Of a DNA stretch of 64,000 nt, positions 38,146 to 45,681 are shown piece after piece; positions within the stretch are counted from its first letter, which is position 1; each line of letters begins with the position of its first letter. The stretch is from Frondihabitans sp. PhB188. Lineage in GTDB: Bacteria > Actinomycetota > Actinomycetes > Actinomycetales > Microbacteriaceae. Location: NCBI RefSeq assembly GCF_003752365.1, contig NZ_RJUO01000001.1, forward strand, positions 620,001-684,000, written 5' to 3'. The position numbers and the translations under genes were made by a program. The notes beneath the pieces are model-generated. The model had not been told where the DNA came from. It saw only the letters and a list, made by a program, of their open reading frames with translations, and did not search any database.

Positions 38146-38520
38146 CTAGCGAGAGCGAGGAGTACGAGCCGGAGTCGTCGAGGCCGGAGCGTCGGCCGAC
38201 GCCACTTTCACCCGGACGCCCACGACGATGAACACCCCGGCGGCCGCGAACTGCATGCCCTGCCAGAGTTGTCCCGTGATCGGCACGGGCCACACCGGAT
38301 TCCAGAGCACCGCGATCGCGGCCAGGAACGGCAGGTAGCCCCACGCTCTGCCCCGCCAGGCGAAGACCAGCACGATCAGGGCGAGGATCGCCACGACGTA
38401 GCGGAAGAGCACGAATGCATCGCTCGAGATCAGGGCACCGCCGGCGATCAGAGCGATCGCGGCCAACAGCCCCGGTGCCAACGCCGGACGCGTGAACGCG
38501 GCCTTCTGCGGTGTGGGCAT
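38146..38520 (-). CDS. Small membrane protein (DUF6804-like)
   Basis: 124 residues with about four membrane helices (GLLAAIALIAGGALI, FVLFRYVVAILALIVLVFAW, WGYLPFLAAIAVLW, GMQFAAAGVFIVVGVRV) and a polar tail. It resembles DUF6804 proteins; the role is unknown. TAGGAT lies six bases before the ATG, so it is probably leaderless. Confidence 0.65.
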   Translation of the reverse strand: MPTPQKAAFTRPALAPGLLAAIALIAGGALISSDAFVLFRYVVAILALIVLVFAWRGRAWGYLPFLAAIAVLWNPVWPVPITGQLWQGMQFAAAGVFIVVGVRVKVASADAPASTTPARTPRSR

Positions 38521-38526
38521 GCTCCG

Positions 38527-38532
38527 ATCCTA
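38527..38532 (-). promoter_or_regulatory. -10 element (TAGGAT) of the small membrane protein
   Basis: TAGGAT on the minus strand, six bases before the ATG at 38520, with no ribosome-binding site. Confidence 0.55.
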
Positions 38533-38561
38533 GCGCCCGCGGCAGGACCGGCCGGGCGGCG

Positions 38562-39137
38562 TCAGCGAGCCTCGCTGGGCCGGATGATCGTGATCGGCCT
38601 GCTCATCGGCGGCTCCTCGCGCAGCCTCTCGAGCCCGGGCTCGAGCTCCGACACCCAGGCGTCGTAGCCGGCCGTCGTGAGGTGCAGGCCGTCCTCGGTG
38701 AAGTCGGGGTCGAGCGCGTCGCCCACGGCCAGGGCGGGCCACAGGTCGAGGTACTGCGCTCGAACGGTCGCCGCGAACTGGCGGAGGTGCCGATTGGCGT
38801 CCTGGATGCGCGCGGAGTACTCGACGTCGCGCGGGGCGATCGACTGCAGCAGCAGGCGGACTCCCGGCAGCAGGCGCCGCAGGTCGACGAGAATGGTCTC
38901 GATATTGCGCACCACCTGCTCGACGCTCCGCTTCGACGCGAAGTCGTTCGTGCCGATCAGCAGCACGATCGAGTCGGGGTCGGCCGCCACGACGTCGTCG
39001 ATTCGCGCGAGCACATCCATCGTGGTGTCGCCGCCGACACCGAGGTTCACGACCTCGTCGTTCGGGAACCGCGCCGCCCAGTCGCCGCCCTCGGTGAGGC
39101 TGTCGCCCAAGAATACGAGCTTCTCGCCCATCGTCAT
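38562..39137 (-). CDS. SGNH/GDSL-type hydrolase
   Basis: 191-residue esterase-like protein: LVFLGDSLTEGGDW (block I Ser), NLGVGGDTTMDVLARI (block II Gly), VLLIGTNDFASKRSV (block III Asn) and a C-terminal FTEDGLHLTTAGYDAW (Asp/His). There is no signal peptide, so it is cytoplasmic. The ATG at 39137 overlaps the stop of the upstream SDR/DUF2867 gene by four bases (ATGA). The ATG six bases further on is the alternative. The substrate is unknown. Confidence 0.87.
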   Translation of the reverse strand: MTMGEKLVFLGDSLTEGGDWAARFPNDEVVNLGVGGDTTMDVLARIDDVVAADPDSIVLLIGTNDFASKRSVEQVVRNIETILVDLRRLLPGVRLLLQSIAPRDVEYSARIQDANRHLRQFAATVRAQYLDLWPALAVGDALDPDFTEDGLHLTTAGYDAWVSELEPGLERLREEPPMSRPITIIRPSEAR

Positions 39138-40687
39138 CGCCTTCTTTCCTGCTCGGAGACCGCCGACCGCTCGACCGGTTCTTTCGATGCGGCGGAGGAG
39201 ATCCTGTTCAGCATGCCGGAGAAGATGACTCCGTGGAAGGGCAGGATCGCGAACCAGTAGAGCCGCCCGCTCAACCCGGTCGGGAAGAACACGGCGCGCT
39301 GCCGGTAGTGGGCCCCGCCCTCGGGGCCGTCCGACACGAACATCTCGAGCCACGCCTTACCCGGGACCTTCATCTCGGCTCGGAGCCGCAGGAAGTTCCT
39401 GCGCTCGATGCTCTCCACCCGCCACCAGTCGAGAGCGTCGCCGGGGCGGAGGCTCGTGGGGCTGCGGCGGCCTCGGCGCAGGCCCACTCCCCCGACGAGC
39501 CGGTCCATCCAGCCGCGCGCGGCCCAGGCCAGGGGGAACGAGTACCAGCCGTTGTCGCCGCCGATCCCCTCGATGACCCGCCAGAGCTGCTCGGGCGACG
39601 CCTTCATGTCGGTGGAGCGGTCGTCGGTGAAGACGGTGTGGCCCGACCAGTCGGGGTCGCTCGGCAGCGGGTCGCTGGGAGCGCCGTCGACGGAGCCGTC
39701 CTGCCAGCTGGTCTCGACCTCGCCGTCGCGCATCTTGCCGAGAGCCAGGCGCACGGCTCGACGGTAGCCGGTCAGGCCGCCCTCGGGCTTCGGCACGACC
39801 TCGTCGATGTCGTGCTCGCGCACCACGCAGTCGTACTGCAGCGACGCCACGAGAGGGATGGCCAGCGACCGCGGAATGGGTGTGACGAGGTTGACCCACT
39901 GCGACGCCAGCCACGGGGTCAGGACCGGCAGGGGCGCGATCGGCCGCTGCTTCAGGCCCGCCTCGACCGCGTAGCCGTTCATCATCTGCCCGTAGCGGAG
40001 CACGTCGGGGCCGCCGATGTCGAAGGCGCGGTTCACATCCGCGGGCACGTCGGCCGAGCCGATCAGGTAGTGGAGCACGTCGCGCACGGCGATCGGCTGG
40101 ATCCAGTTGCGCACCCAGCGCGGCGCGGGCATGTACGGCAGCACGTCGGTGAGGTGGCGGATCATCTCGAACGAGGCCGACCCGGACCCGATGACGACAC
40201 CCGCCTGCAGGGCCGCAGTCGGAACCCCCGAGGCGAGCAGGATCTCGCCGACCCTCTTGCGCGACTCCAGGTGGGGCGACAGCGGCCCGTCGGGGTGCAG
40301 TCCGCCGAGATAGACGATGCGCGAGACTCCGGCCGCCTTCGCCTCGGCCGCCACCGTCCGGGCCGCCTCGGCCTCGGTCTCCTCGAACGCCCCCTTGCCG
40401 GCCATGGCGTGCGCCAGGTAGTAGAGCACGTCGACGCCCTCGAGCGCCGCCCTGACCGAGTCGGCGTCGGTCAGGTCGCCCTGGGCGACCTCGACGTCAC
40501 CGGCCCACGGCACTCCGATGAGCTTGTCGGGGCTGCGGACGAAGACGCGCACGTCGAACCCGGCCTCGATGAGGCGGGGCGCGAGGCGGCCGCCGATGTA
40601 GCCGGTGGCTCCGGTGACCAGGACACGGCGCTTCGGCGTCGACCGGCGGTGCTGCGGGGCGTGAGGCTGTTCTGGCGAGTCGGGCAT
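39134..40687 (-). CDS. SDR-type NAD(P)-binding protein fused to DUF2867
   Basis: 517 residues in two parts. Residues about 20-280 are an atypical SDR: RRVLVTGATGYIGGRLAPRL, VEVAQGDLTDADSVRAALEGVDVLYYLAHAM. Residues about 350-500 are DUF2867, a START-like lipid-binding fold (SPEQLWRVIEGIGGDNGWYS ... SGRLYWFAILPFHGVIF). The fusion occurs in many actinobacteria (YbjT-like); its role is not established. It is coupled to the SGNH hydrolase. TAGGTT six bases before the ATG suggests a leaderless message. Confidence 0.83.
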   Translation of the reverse strand: MPDSPEQPHAPQHRRSTPKRRVLVTGATGYIGGRLAPRLIEAGFDVRVFVRSPDKLIGVPWAGDVEVAQGDLTDADSVRAALEGVDVLYYLAHAMAGKGAFEETEAEAARTVAAEAKAAGVSRIVYLGGLHPDGPLSPHLESRKRVGEILLASGVPTAALQAGVVIGSGSASFEMIRHLTDVLPYMPAPRWVRNWIQPIAVRDVLHYLIGSADVPADVNRAFDIGGPDVLRYGQMMNGYAVEAGLKQRPIAPLPVLTPWLASQWVNLVTPIPRSLAIPLVASLQYDCVVREHDIDEVVPKPEGGLTGYRRAVRLALGKMRDGEVETSWQDGSVDGAPSDPLPSDPDWSGHTVFTDDRSTDMKASPEQLWRVIEGIGGDNGWYSFPLAWAARGWMDRLVGGVGLRRGRRSPTSLRPGDALDWWRVESIERRNFLRLRAEMKVPGKAWLEMFVSDGPEGGAHYRQRAVFFPTGLSGRLYWFAILPFHGVIFSGMLNRISSAASKEPVERSAVSEQERRR

Positions 40688-40693
40688 CGGCCC

Positions 40694-40699
40694 AACCTA
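40694..40699 (-). promoter_or_regulatory. -10 element (TAGGTT) of the SDR/DUF2867 gene
   Basis: TAGGTT on the minus strand, six bases before the ATG at 40687. It drives the SDR-SGNH pair. Confidence 0.6.
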
Positions 40700-40720
40700 C
40701 GCCGCGGTTGCGGCAGCCTC

Positions 40721-41713
40721 TCAGCCGCGGGCGTCGAGATAGGCGCGGATCTCGGCCACGTCTCTCGTGATCTGCGCGATCAGCGACTCGAGCCCGTCGA
40801 ACTTCACGTTGCCGCGCACCCAGCTGAGGAACGACACCGTGACCTCCTTGCCGTAGAGGTCGCCGTCGAAGTCGAGGAGGTTCGCCTCGACCTGCTTCTC
40901 GGGCACGCCCTGGAAGGTCGGGTTGTTGCCCACGGACACGGCCGCACCGTGCGCCAGGCCGTCGATGATGACGTCGGCCGCGTAGACGCCGTCGGCCGGC
41001 ACGAACCCCTCGCTCCTCGGCTCGAGGTTGGCGGTGGGGAAGCCGAGCTCGCGCCCGCGCATCTCACCGTGAACGACGACCCCGCGGACGGACGGCGCGC
41101 GACCGAGCAGGGCGGTGGCCTCGACGATGCGGCCGGCGTCGAGGAGCTGGCGGATCCAGGTCGAGGAGACGCGGCGTTCGCCCAGCTCCGGCGCCCCGGC
41201 CTCGGAGAGCGCCCCGGACTCGACGAGAGAGCCGATCTCGAAGAGCACGTCGGGGATCAGCTCGACGTCGAACCCCCGCGTGCGCCCGAGCTCGCGCAGG
41301 GTGTCGACGGTGCCGGCGCCGCCCTTGCCGAAGCGGAAGTCGCCCCCGACCAGGATCACCTCGGCCTGCATCGCCTCGACCAGCACGCGGTCGACGAACT
41401 CCTCGGGGGTCAGGTCGCGGAGGTGCTCGTCGAAGGTCAGCATCAGCGTCGCCTCGACGCCGGTCGACTCGAGCAGCTCGCGCTTCTGGCGGTTGCTCGT
41501 CAGCGCCGCGGGCACGGCGCCGGGGTGGAGCACCGCCAGCGGGTGGCGGTCGAAGGTGACGACCGCCGACACGAGATCCCGGTCGCGCGCCACGGTCTCG
41601 AGCGCGGCGATGACGGCGCGGTGGCCCAGGTGGACTCCGTCGAACTTGCCGATCGTGACCGCGGAGGGCCCGAAGCCCGCCGGCACGTCGGCGAGGTTCG
41701 TGAAGAAGTCCAC
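40721..41713 (-). CDS. ribF: Bifunctional riboflavin kinase/FAD synthetase
   Basis: Makes FMN and FAD from riboflavin. The 330 residues hold the N-terminal FAD synthetase domain (VTIGKFDGVHLGHRAVI, then GGDFRFGKGGAGTV, then RVSSTWIRQLL) and the C-terminal kinase domain (GRELGFPTANLEP). The GTG at 41713 gives a normal N-terminus and lies two bases after the upstream membrane-protein stop. Its place after truB is the common arrangement. rpsO, often next, is not here. Confidence 0.94.
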   Translation of the reverse strand: MDFFTNLADVPAGFGPSAVTIGKFDGVHLGHRAVIAALETVARDRDLVSAVVTFDRHPLAVLHPGAVPAALTSNRQKRELLESTGVEATLMLTFDEHLRDLTPEEFVDRVLVEAMQAEVILVGGDFRFGKGGAGTVDTLRELGRTRGFDVELIPDVLFEIGSLVESGALSEAGAPELGERRVSSTWIRQLLDAGRIVEATALLGRAPSVRGVVVHGEMRGRELGFPTANLEPRSEGFVPADGVYAADVIIDGLAHGAAVSVGNNPTFQGVPEKQVEANLLDFDGDLYGKEVTVSFLSWVRGNVKFDGLESLIAQITRDVAEIRAYLDARG

Positions 41714-41715
41714 GC

Positions 41716-42186
41716 TCAGACCTCTCGCGGTGCGGCCCCGACGGCCGCGTCGCCGCGGGAGGGGCGGGTGCGGCGCAGCCACAGCATCCCGAGGATCGGC
41801 AGCACGAGCGGCACGAAGCCGTAGCCGATGCCGAAGTAGGTCCAGACGGTGGAGTGGTCGGAGTGGGCGTACTTGGCGCTCGGCACGAAGACCTCGGGAG
41901 CGATGATCGACATGAGGCCGACCAGCACCACGCCGGCCAGCTCGAAGGTGATCGTCGCCCAGGCGAGGCCGTACGACTTGCGGCCCGGCACGATCAGCGC
42001 GATGGTCGCGACGATGTAGACGACGGCCGACAGCCCGCTGAGCGAGTACGCCAGCGGCGCCTGCTCGAACTGGGTCGCGATCTGGAACACCGAGCGTCCG
42101 GTCGCCGCGAGGGCGAGGATCGCGTAGACGGCGATGAGGACGCGGCCGATGCCGACCGCTCGTGTTGACTGCTTCTGGACCATCAT
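41716..42186 (-). CDS. Predicted membrane protein between truB and ribF (156 aa)
   Basis: Unrecognised, with four hydrophobic segments (VLIAVYAILALAATG, VVYIVATIALIVP, ITFELAGVVLVGLMSII, FGIGYGFVPLVLPILGMLWL) and a basic tail. The sequence begins ATG ATG. TATCCT is seven bases before the second ATG (42183) and four before the first, so the second may be the true leaderless start. It probably shares transcription with ribF. Confidence 0.6.
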   Translation of the reverse strand: MMVQKQSTRAVGIGRVLIAVYAILALAATGRSVFQIATQFEQAPLAYSLSGLSAVVYIVATIALIVPGRKSYGLAWATITFELAGVVLVGLMSIIAPEVFVPSAKYAHSDHSTVWTYFGIGYGFVPLVLPILGMLWLRRTRPSRGDAAVGAAPREV

Positions 42187-42190
42187 GACA

Positions 42191-42196
42191 AGGATA
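42191..42196 (-). promoter_or_regulatory. -10 element (TATCCT) of the membrane protein-ribF pair
   Basis: TATCCT on the minus strand, seven bases before the ATG at 42183. It separates ribF and its partner from the truB transcript. Confidence 0.5.
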
Positions 42197-42229
42197 TGAC
42201 CCGGCGGGCACCGGCGGCGACCGCGACGG

Positions 42230-42598
42230 TCACGAGGCCGTCGCCGTCCAGATCTGAAGCATGCGCACGACCATCACGGCGACAGCGAAGACGGCGGCGC
42301 CGAGCACGACGTTGCTCCAGCGGGTGCGGTCGACGAGAGCCCACACGACCGCGAGGGGCGGCAGGAGCAGGGCGACGACGAGGTAGATGAAGAACTCGAG
42401 GACGCTGCCCGAGGCGCGGTTGCCGGCGAACGGGGCGATGATCGCCACCACCAGCTGGGCGATCAGAAGCAGCTCGACCAGGGCGACGGCGCCGAGCGTG
42501 TAGTCGTTGGGGATGCGGCGGGCCAGCCCCATCACGATGCAGAACAGCGCGACGGCGGCGCCGATGGCGGCCTGGACCCAGGTGAACCACTCGATCAT
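42230..42598 (-). CDS. Predicted membrane protein coupled to truB (122 aa)
   Basis: Unrecognised small protein of about four helices (WVQAAIGAAVALFCIVMGLA, GAVALVELLLIAQLVVAIIA, VLEFFIYLVVALLLPPLAVVW, NVVLGAAVFAVAVMVVRML). The ATG at 42598 overlaps the truB stop by four bases (ATGA), so it is co-translated with truB. Confidence 0.65.
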   Translation of the reverse strand: MIEWFTWVQAAIGAAVALFCIVMGLARRIPNDYTLGAVALVELLLIAQLVVAIIAPFAGNRASGSVLEFFIYLVVALLLPPLAVVWALVDRTRWSNVVLGAAVFAVAVMVVRMLQIWTATAS

Positions 42599-43509
42599 GA
42601 CCGGACCTCGTCCGTAGGGAAGTTGACGATGGGACGGGCCGTGCCCCGGGACACCGAGACGAGCCCGACGAGCCGCTCGCCGGGCGAGATCGCCGCGACG
42701 GGGCGCTTCGTGTCGGCGAGGTCGACGGCCAGCTTCTTGCCGTGACCGAGGTCGACCGCCTGCTCGGCGGTCAGCTCGAGCACGGAGAAGAGCCGACGGG
42801 CGACGACGGCGGGCGCCAGCAGCGCGGGCCGGACCGACTCGGCGTCGAGCGTCTCGATCGCGTCGGCCACGTCGAACGGACCGATCTTCGTACGCCGGAG
42901 GGCGGTGAGGTGGCCGCCGACGCCGAGACCCGCGCCGAGATCGCGCGCCAGTGCACGGATGTAGGTGCCCGAGGAGCAGTCGACGACGACATCGAGGTCG
43001 ATCGCGTCGGACGAATCCTGGCGCCCAACGATCTCGAAGCGCGATACCGTGACGGCCCGGGCTTTCAGCTCCACCTCGACACCTTCGCGGGCCAGGTCGT
43101 AGGCGCGCCTGCCGTCGACCTTGATCGCGCTGACGGTCGTCGGCACCTGCTGGATGTCGCCGGTGAGCTCGGCCACGCCCGCCGCGATGGCGTCGTCGGC
43201 CACGGCTGCGATCGCATCGGGATCGGCCGTCGCCGTGACCGTGCCGTCGGCGTCGTCGCTGTCGGTCGAGGAGCCGAGGCGGATGGTCGCCTCGTAGGTC
43301 TTGCCGAGACCGACCAGGAAGGTGAGGAGGCGGGTCGACGAGTTGACACCCGTGACGAGGAGTCCGGTCGCCATCGGGTCGAGGGTGCCCGCGTGGCCGA
43401 CCTTGCGCGTGCCGGCTGCTTTGCGGACACGCGACACGACGTCGTGGCTCGTGATGCCCTGCGGCTTGTCGACGAGGAGGATGCCGCTGTGCTGGGGGCC
43501 GCTGTTCAC
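42595..43509 (-). CDS. truB: tRNA pseudouridine-55 synthase
   Basis: Converts U55 to pseudouridine in tRNA T-loops. 304 residues with KVGHAGTLDPMATGLLVTGV; the catalytic Asp is residue 44. The KTYEATIRLG and YIRALARDLG motifs follow. The start is the GTG at 43509, preceded by TAGGCT eight bases upstream. The usual upstream partner rbfA is separated from it by the uridine-kinase-like gene and mutY. Confidence 0.95.
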   Translation of the reverse strand: MNSGPQHSGILLVDKPQGITSHDVVSRVRKAAGTRKVGHAGTLDPMATGLLVTGVNSSTRLLTFLVGLGKTYEATIRLGSSTDSDDADGTVTATADPDAIAAVADDAIAAGVAELTGDIQQVPTTVSAIKVDGRRAYDLAREGVEVELKARAVTVSRFEIVGRQDSSDAIDLDVVVDCSSGTYIRALARDLGAGLGVGGHLTALRRTKIGPFDVADAIETLDAESVRPALLAPAVVARRLFSVLELTAEQAVDLGHGKKLAVDLADTKRPVAAISPGERLVGLVSVSRGTARPIVNFPTDEVRS

Positions 43510-43543
43510 GATCGCCTAGCCTAGCGGGCGGGGTGCGCCGGCC

Positions 43544-44107
43544 TCAGCACGCGTCGTCGAAGAGACGGCGCGGGTGCTCGGGGTCGGTGTTGTCGATGAT
43601 CGCCTGAGCGCGCCTTCGGCCATCGGGACTGCGGTCGCCCGCGTCGGAGCCCTCGACCCAGACCGCGTAGTGCCACAGGGTGCCGAGAGCAGAACGGCCC
43701 TCGAGCGCCCCGTCGACGACCAGGACGGCGTCGGCCGGACCCGTGACCCAGTCGGCCTCGACCTGCCGGTCGGCCACCGCGTCGAAGGCCGCCGGCACCC
43801 ACGCGGCGCTGCCGCCCAGGCGGAACGGCTCGATCAGCATGCGGCGGAGCGCCGACTCGTCGACCGCGGAGTCGTCGCCTCGGCGCTCGCGCTCGGCCCG
43901 GGGCAGCAGGAAGTCGTCGACCGAGGCGCGGAACGCGCCGTGGTCGGCCTCGTGCAGGGATTCGACGAGGTCGTCGCCGAATACCGCCGCGGCGGCCCGG
44001 TCGGGACCGTCGACCGCGACGAGCACCCGGCCACGGCCGTAGTTGTGCAGGATCTCGTCCGCCAGGGCGCGAACGGTGTCTTTCTTCTCGGGTGCCCATC
44101 GCATCAT
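43544..44107 (-). CDS. Uridine-kinase-like protein with a degenerate P-loop
   Basis: 187 residues with the fold order of the uridine kinase/P-loop kinase family: RVLVAVDGPDRAAAAVFGDDL, then FRASVDDFLLPRAERERRG and AVLVVDGALEGRSALGTLWHYAVW. The Walker A segment reads VDGPDRAAAAVFG in place of GxSGSGKS/T: the lysine and Ser/Thr are missing, so phosphoryl transfer is doubtful. A C-terminal DNTDPEHPRRLFDD is typical of the group. The ATG at 44107 follows TAGGCT by seven bases. It is divergent from mutY. Confidence 0.7.
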   Translation of the reverse strand: MMRWAPEKKDTVRALADEILHNYGRGRVLVAVDGPDRAAAAVFGDDLVESLHEADHGAFRASVDDFLLPRAERERRGDDSAVDESALRRMLIEPFRLGGSAAWVPAAFDAVADRQVEADWVTGPADAVLVVDGALEGRSALGTLWHYAVWVEGSDAGDRSPDGRRRAQAIIDNTDPEHPRRLFDDAC

Positions 44108-44114
44108 GGCTCAG

Positions 44115-44124
44115 AGCCTAGGCT
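44115..44124. promoter_or_regulatory. Palindromic -10 shared by the kinase-like gene and mutY
   Basis: AGCCTAGGCT is its own complement. Read on the plus strand, TAGGCT (44119-44124) is six bases before the mutY GTG at 44131. Read on the minus strand, TAGGCT (44120-44115) is seven bases before the ATG at 44107. The two -10 elements share two bases, so RNA polymerase can probably hold only one direction at a time. Confidence 0.7.
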
Positions 44125-44130
44125 CGACGG

Positions 44131-45000
44131 GTGACAATCTCCCCCGCGATCGTCTCGTGGTTCCGCGAGAACGGCCGCGACCTCCCCTGGCGGCAGCCCG
44201 GCTTCCCCGCCTGGGGCACGCTCGTCAGCGAGTTCATGCTGCAGCAGACCCCGGTCGTGCGCGTGATCCCCAAGCTCGAGGCCTGGCTGGAGCGCTGGCC
44301 GACCCCGGAGTCGCTCGCCGCCTCCCCCGCCTCGGAGGCCGTGCGCGCCTGGGATCGCCTCGGCTACCCCCGCCGCGCCCTCAACCTGCATGCCTGCGCC
44401 GTGGCCATCACAGAGAAGCACGGCGGCGTGGTGCCGTCCGACGTCGACGAGCTCCTCGCCCTGCCCGGGATCGGCGACTACACCGCGCGGGCGATCGCGG
44501 TGTTCGCGTACGGCAAGCGAGTTCCTGTCGTCGATACCAACGTGCGGAGGGTGCTGGCCCGGGCCGTCGAGGGCCTGGCCGAACCGGGCTCGCCCCACGC
44601 GAAGCGCGACCTGCCGCTGATGGAGTCGCAGCTGCCCGACGACCTCGCCGACGCGCACGACACGAATGCCGGGACGATGGAACTGGGGGCTCTCGTCTGC
44701 ACGGCCCGCTCGCCCCGCTGCGCCGAGTGCCCCCTCGAGGCCCAGTGCGCGTGGGTGCTCAGAGGCCGTCCCGCCCACGACGGCCCGCCGCGCCGCACGC
44801 AGAAGAAGTACGAGGGGTCGGACCGCCAGGTGCGCGGCCTGCTGCTGGGGGCCCTGCGGGCGAGCGAGATCCCGGTGCCCGCCTCGGAGCTCGACGAGGT
44901 GTGGGGCGACGACGTGCAGCGGTCGCGAGCACTCGCCAGCCTCGTGCGCGACGGCCTGGTGGTCGGGACGCCGTCGGCCGGATACGGTTTGCCCGACTGA
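44131..45000 (+). CDS. mutY: A/G-specific adenine DNA glycosylase
   Basis: Removes adenine mispaired with 8-oxoguanine. The 289 residues have TLVSEFMLQQTPVVRVIPKL (catalytic Glu in SEFMLQQT), the helix-hairpin-helix LPGIGDYTARAIAVFAYGK with VVDTNVRRVL (catalytic Asp), and the iron-sulphur loop CTARSPRCAECPLEAQC (Cys spacing 6-2-5). The C-terminal NUDIX-like domain of long MutY proteins is missing; about 75 residues remain after the cluster, as in other short actinobacterial forms. The start is the GTG at 44131. Confidence 0.93.
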   Translation: MTISPAIVSWFRENGRDLPWRQPGFPAWGTLVSEFMLQQTPVVRVIPKLEAWLERWPTPESLAASPASEAVRAWDRLGYPRRALNLHACAVAITEKHGGVVPSDVDELLALPGIGDYTARAIAVFAYGKRVPVVDTNVRRVLARAVEGLAEPGSPHAKRDLPLMESQLPDDLADAHDTNAGTMELGALVCTARSPRCAECPLEAQCAWVLRGRPAHDGPPRRTQKKYEGSDRQVRGLLLGALRASEIPVPASELDEVWGDDVQRSRALASLVRDGLVVGTPSAGYGLPD

Positions 45001-45022
45001 CGCGCGGGGGCTAGACCCCTCG

Positions 45023-45066
45023 GATCGGCCAGTGCACCTGTCCGCGGACTGGCGCCCAGGCCGATC
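45023..45066. terminator. Hairpin between mutY and rbfA
   Basis: GATCGGCC (45023-45030) pairs with GGCCGATC (45059-45066). An alternative inner stem is GCCAGT (45028-45033) with ACTGGC (45048-45053). The genes converge here, so it may end both. Confidence 0.5.
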
Positions 45067-45097
45067 GAGAGGGTTCAGCCCTCAGCCGGTGCAGGAA

Positions 45098-45598
45098 CTA
45101 GCGGGTGCCGCCGTCGGGCTCCTCCGAGCCGCCCGCGGGACCGTCGAGCGAGTACTCCGCCTCGTCGTCGTCGTGCAGCTCGCGCGGCTTGACGTACGGG
45201 TCCTCGTCGCCGGCGTACTCGGCCGTCGAGGCCAGCGCGATGCTCTCGGCGTCGCGCTGTCGTGCCTCGATGAGCAGGGCGTCGATGGCCGCCGCGTTCT
45301 CAGGGATGCCGTCGGGTATGAACTCCAGCGACGGGGTGAGCCGCGCCGTGATGTTCTTGCCGACCTCCGAGCGGAACATGCCGGTGGCCGCCTTGAGTCC
45401 TGCGGCGGTGTCGGCGCGCTCCTCGTCGGAGCCGTAGACCGTGTAGAAGATCGAGGCGTGCTGGAGATCGCCCGTGACCTTCACATCGGTGATGGTGACG
45501 AAGCCGATGCGGGGATCCTTGATACCGCGCTCGAGGCGGCGGGCGACGATCTGCTGAATGCGATCGGCCATCTTGCTGGCGCGCTGTACGTCGACCAT
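45098..45598 (-). CDS. rbfA: 30S ribosome-binding factor A
   Basis: Assists late 30S subunit maturation. 166 residues: RASKMADRIQQIVARRLERG, DPRIGFVTITDVKVTGDLQH and SEVGKNITARLTPSLEFIPD form the KH-like fold. An acidic tail of about 45 residues follows (EEPDGGTR end). The ATG at 45598 has AAAGAAGG upstream. It lies downstream of infB past a perfect palindrome. The stop codon region contains GCAGGAACT (45091-45099). Confidence 0.93.
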   Translation of the reverse strand: MVDVQRASKMADRIQQIVARRLERGIKDPRIGFVTITDVKVTGDLQHASIFYTVYGSDEERADTAAGLKAATGMFRSEVGKNITARLTPSLEFIPDGIPENAAAIDALLIEARQRDAESIALASTAEYAGDEDPYVKPRELHDDDEAEYSLDGPAGGSEEPDGGTR

Positions 45599-45636
45599 GG
45601 GGCCTTCTTTCCGGGGTACTGGCCTTGCAGGGGGAA

Positions 45637-45668
45637 GGGCCCGCAGGATCACGTGATCCTGCGGGCCC
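45637..45668. terminator. Perfect 32-bp palindrome between infB and rbfA
   Basis: GGGCCCGCAGGATCAC (45637-45652) is followed directly by its exact complement (45653-45668). It lies 13 bases past the infB stop. It should form a strong hairpin and may attenuate rbfA. There is no T-run. Confidence 0.75.
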
Positions 45669-45681
45669 AGTGCCTCACGTT

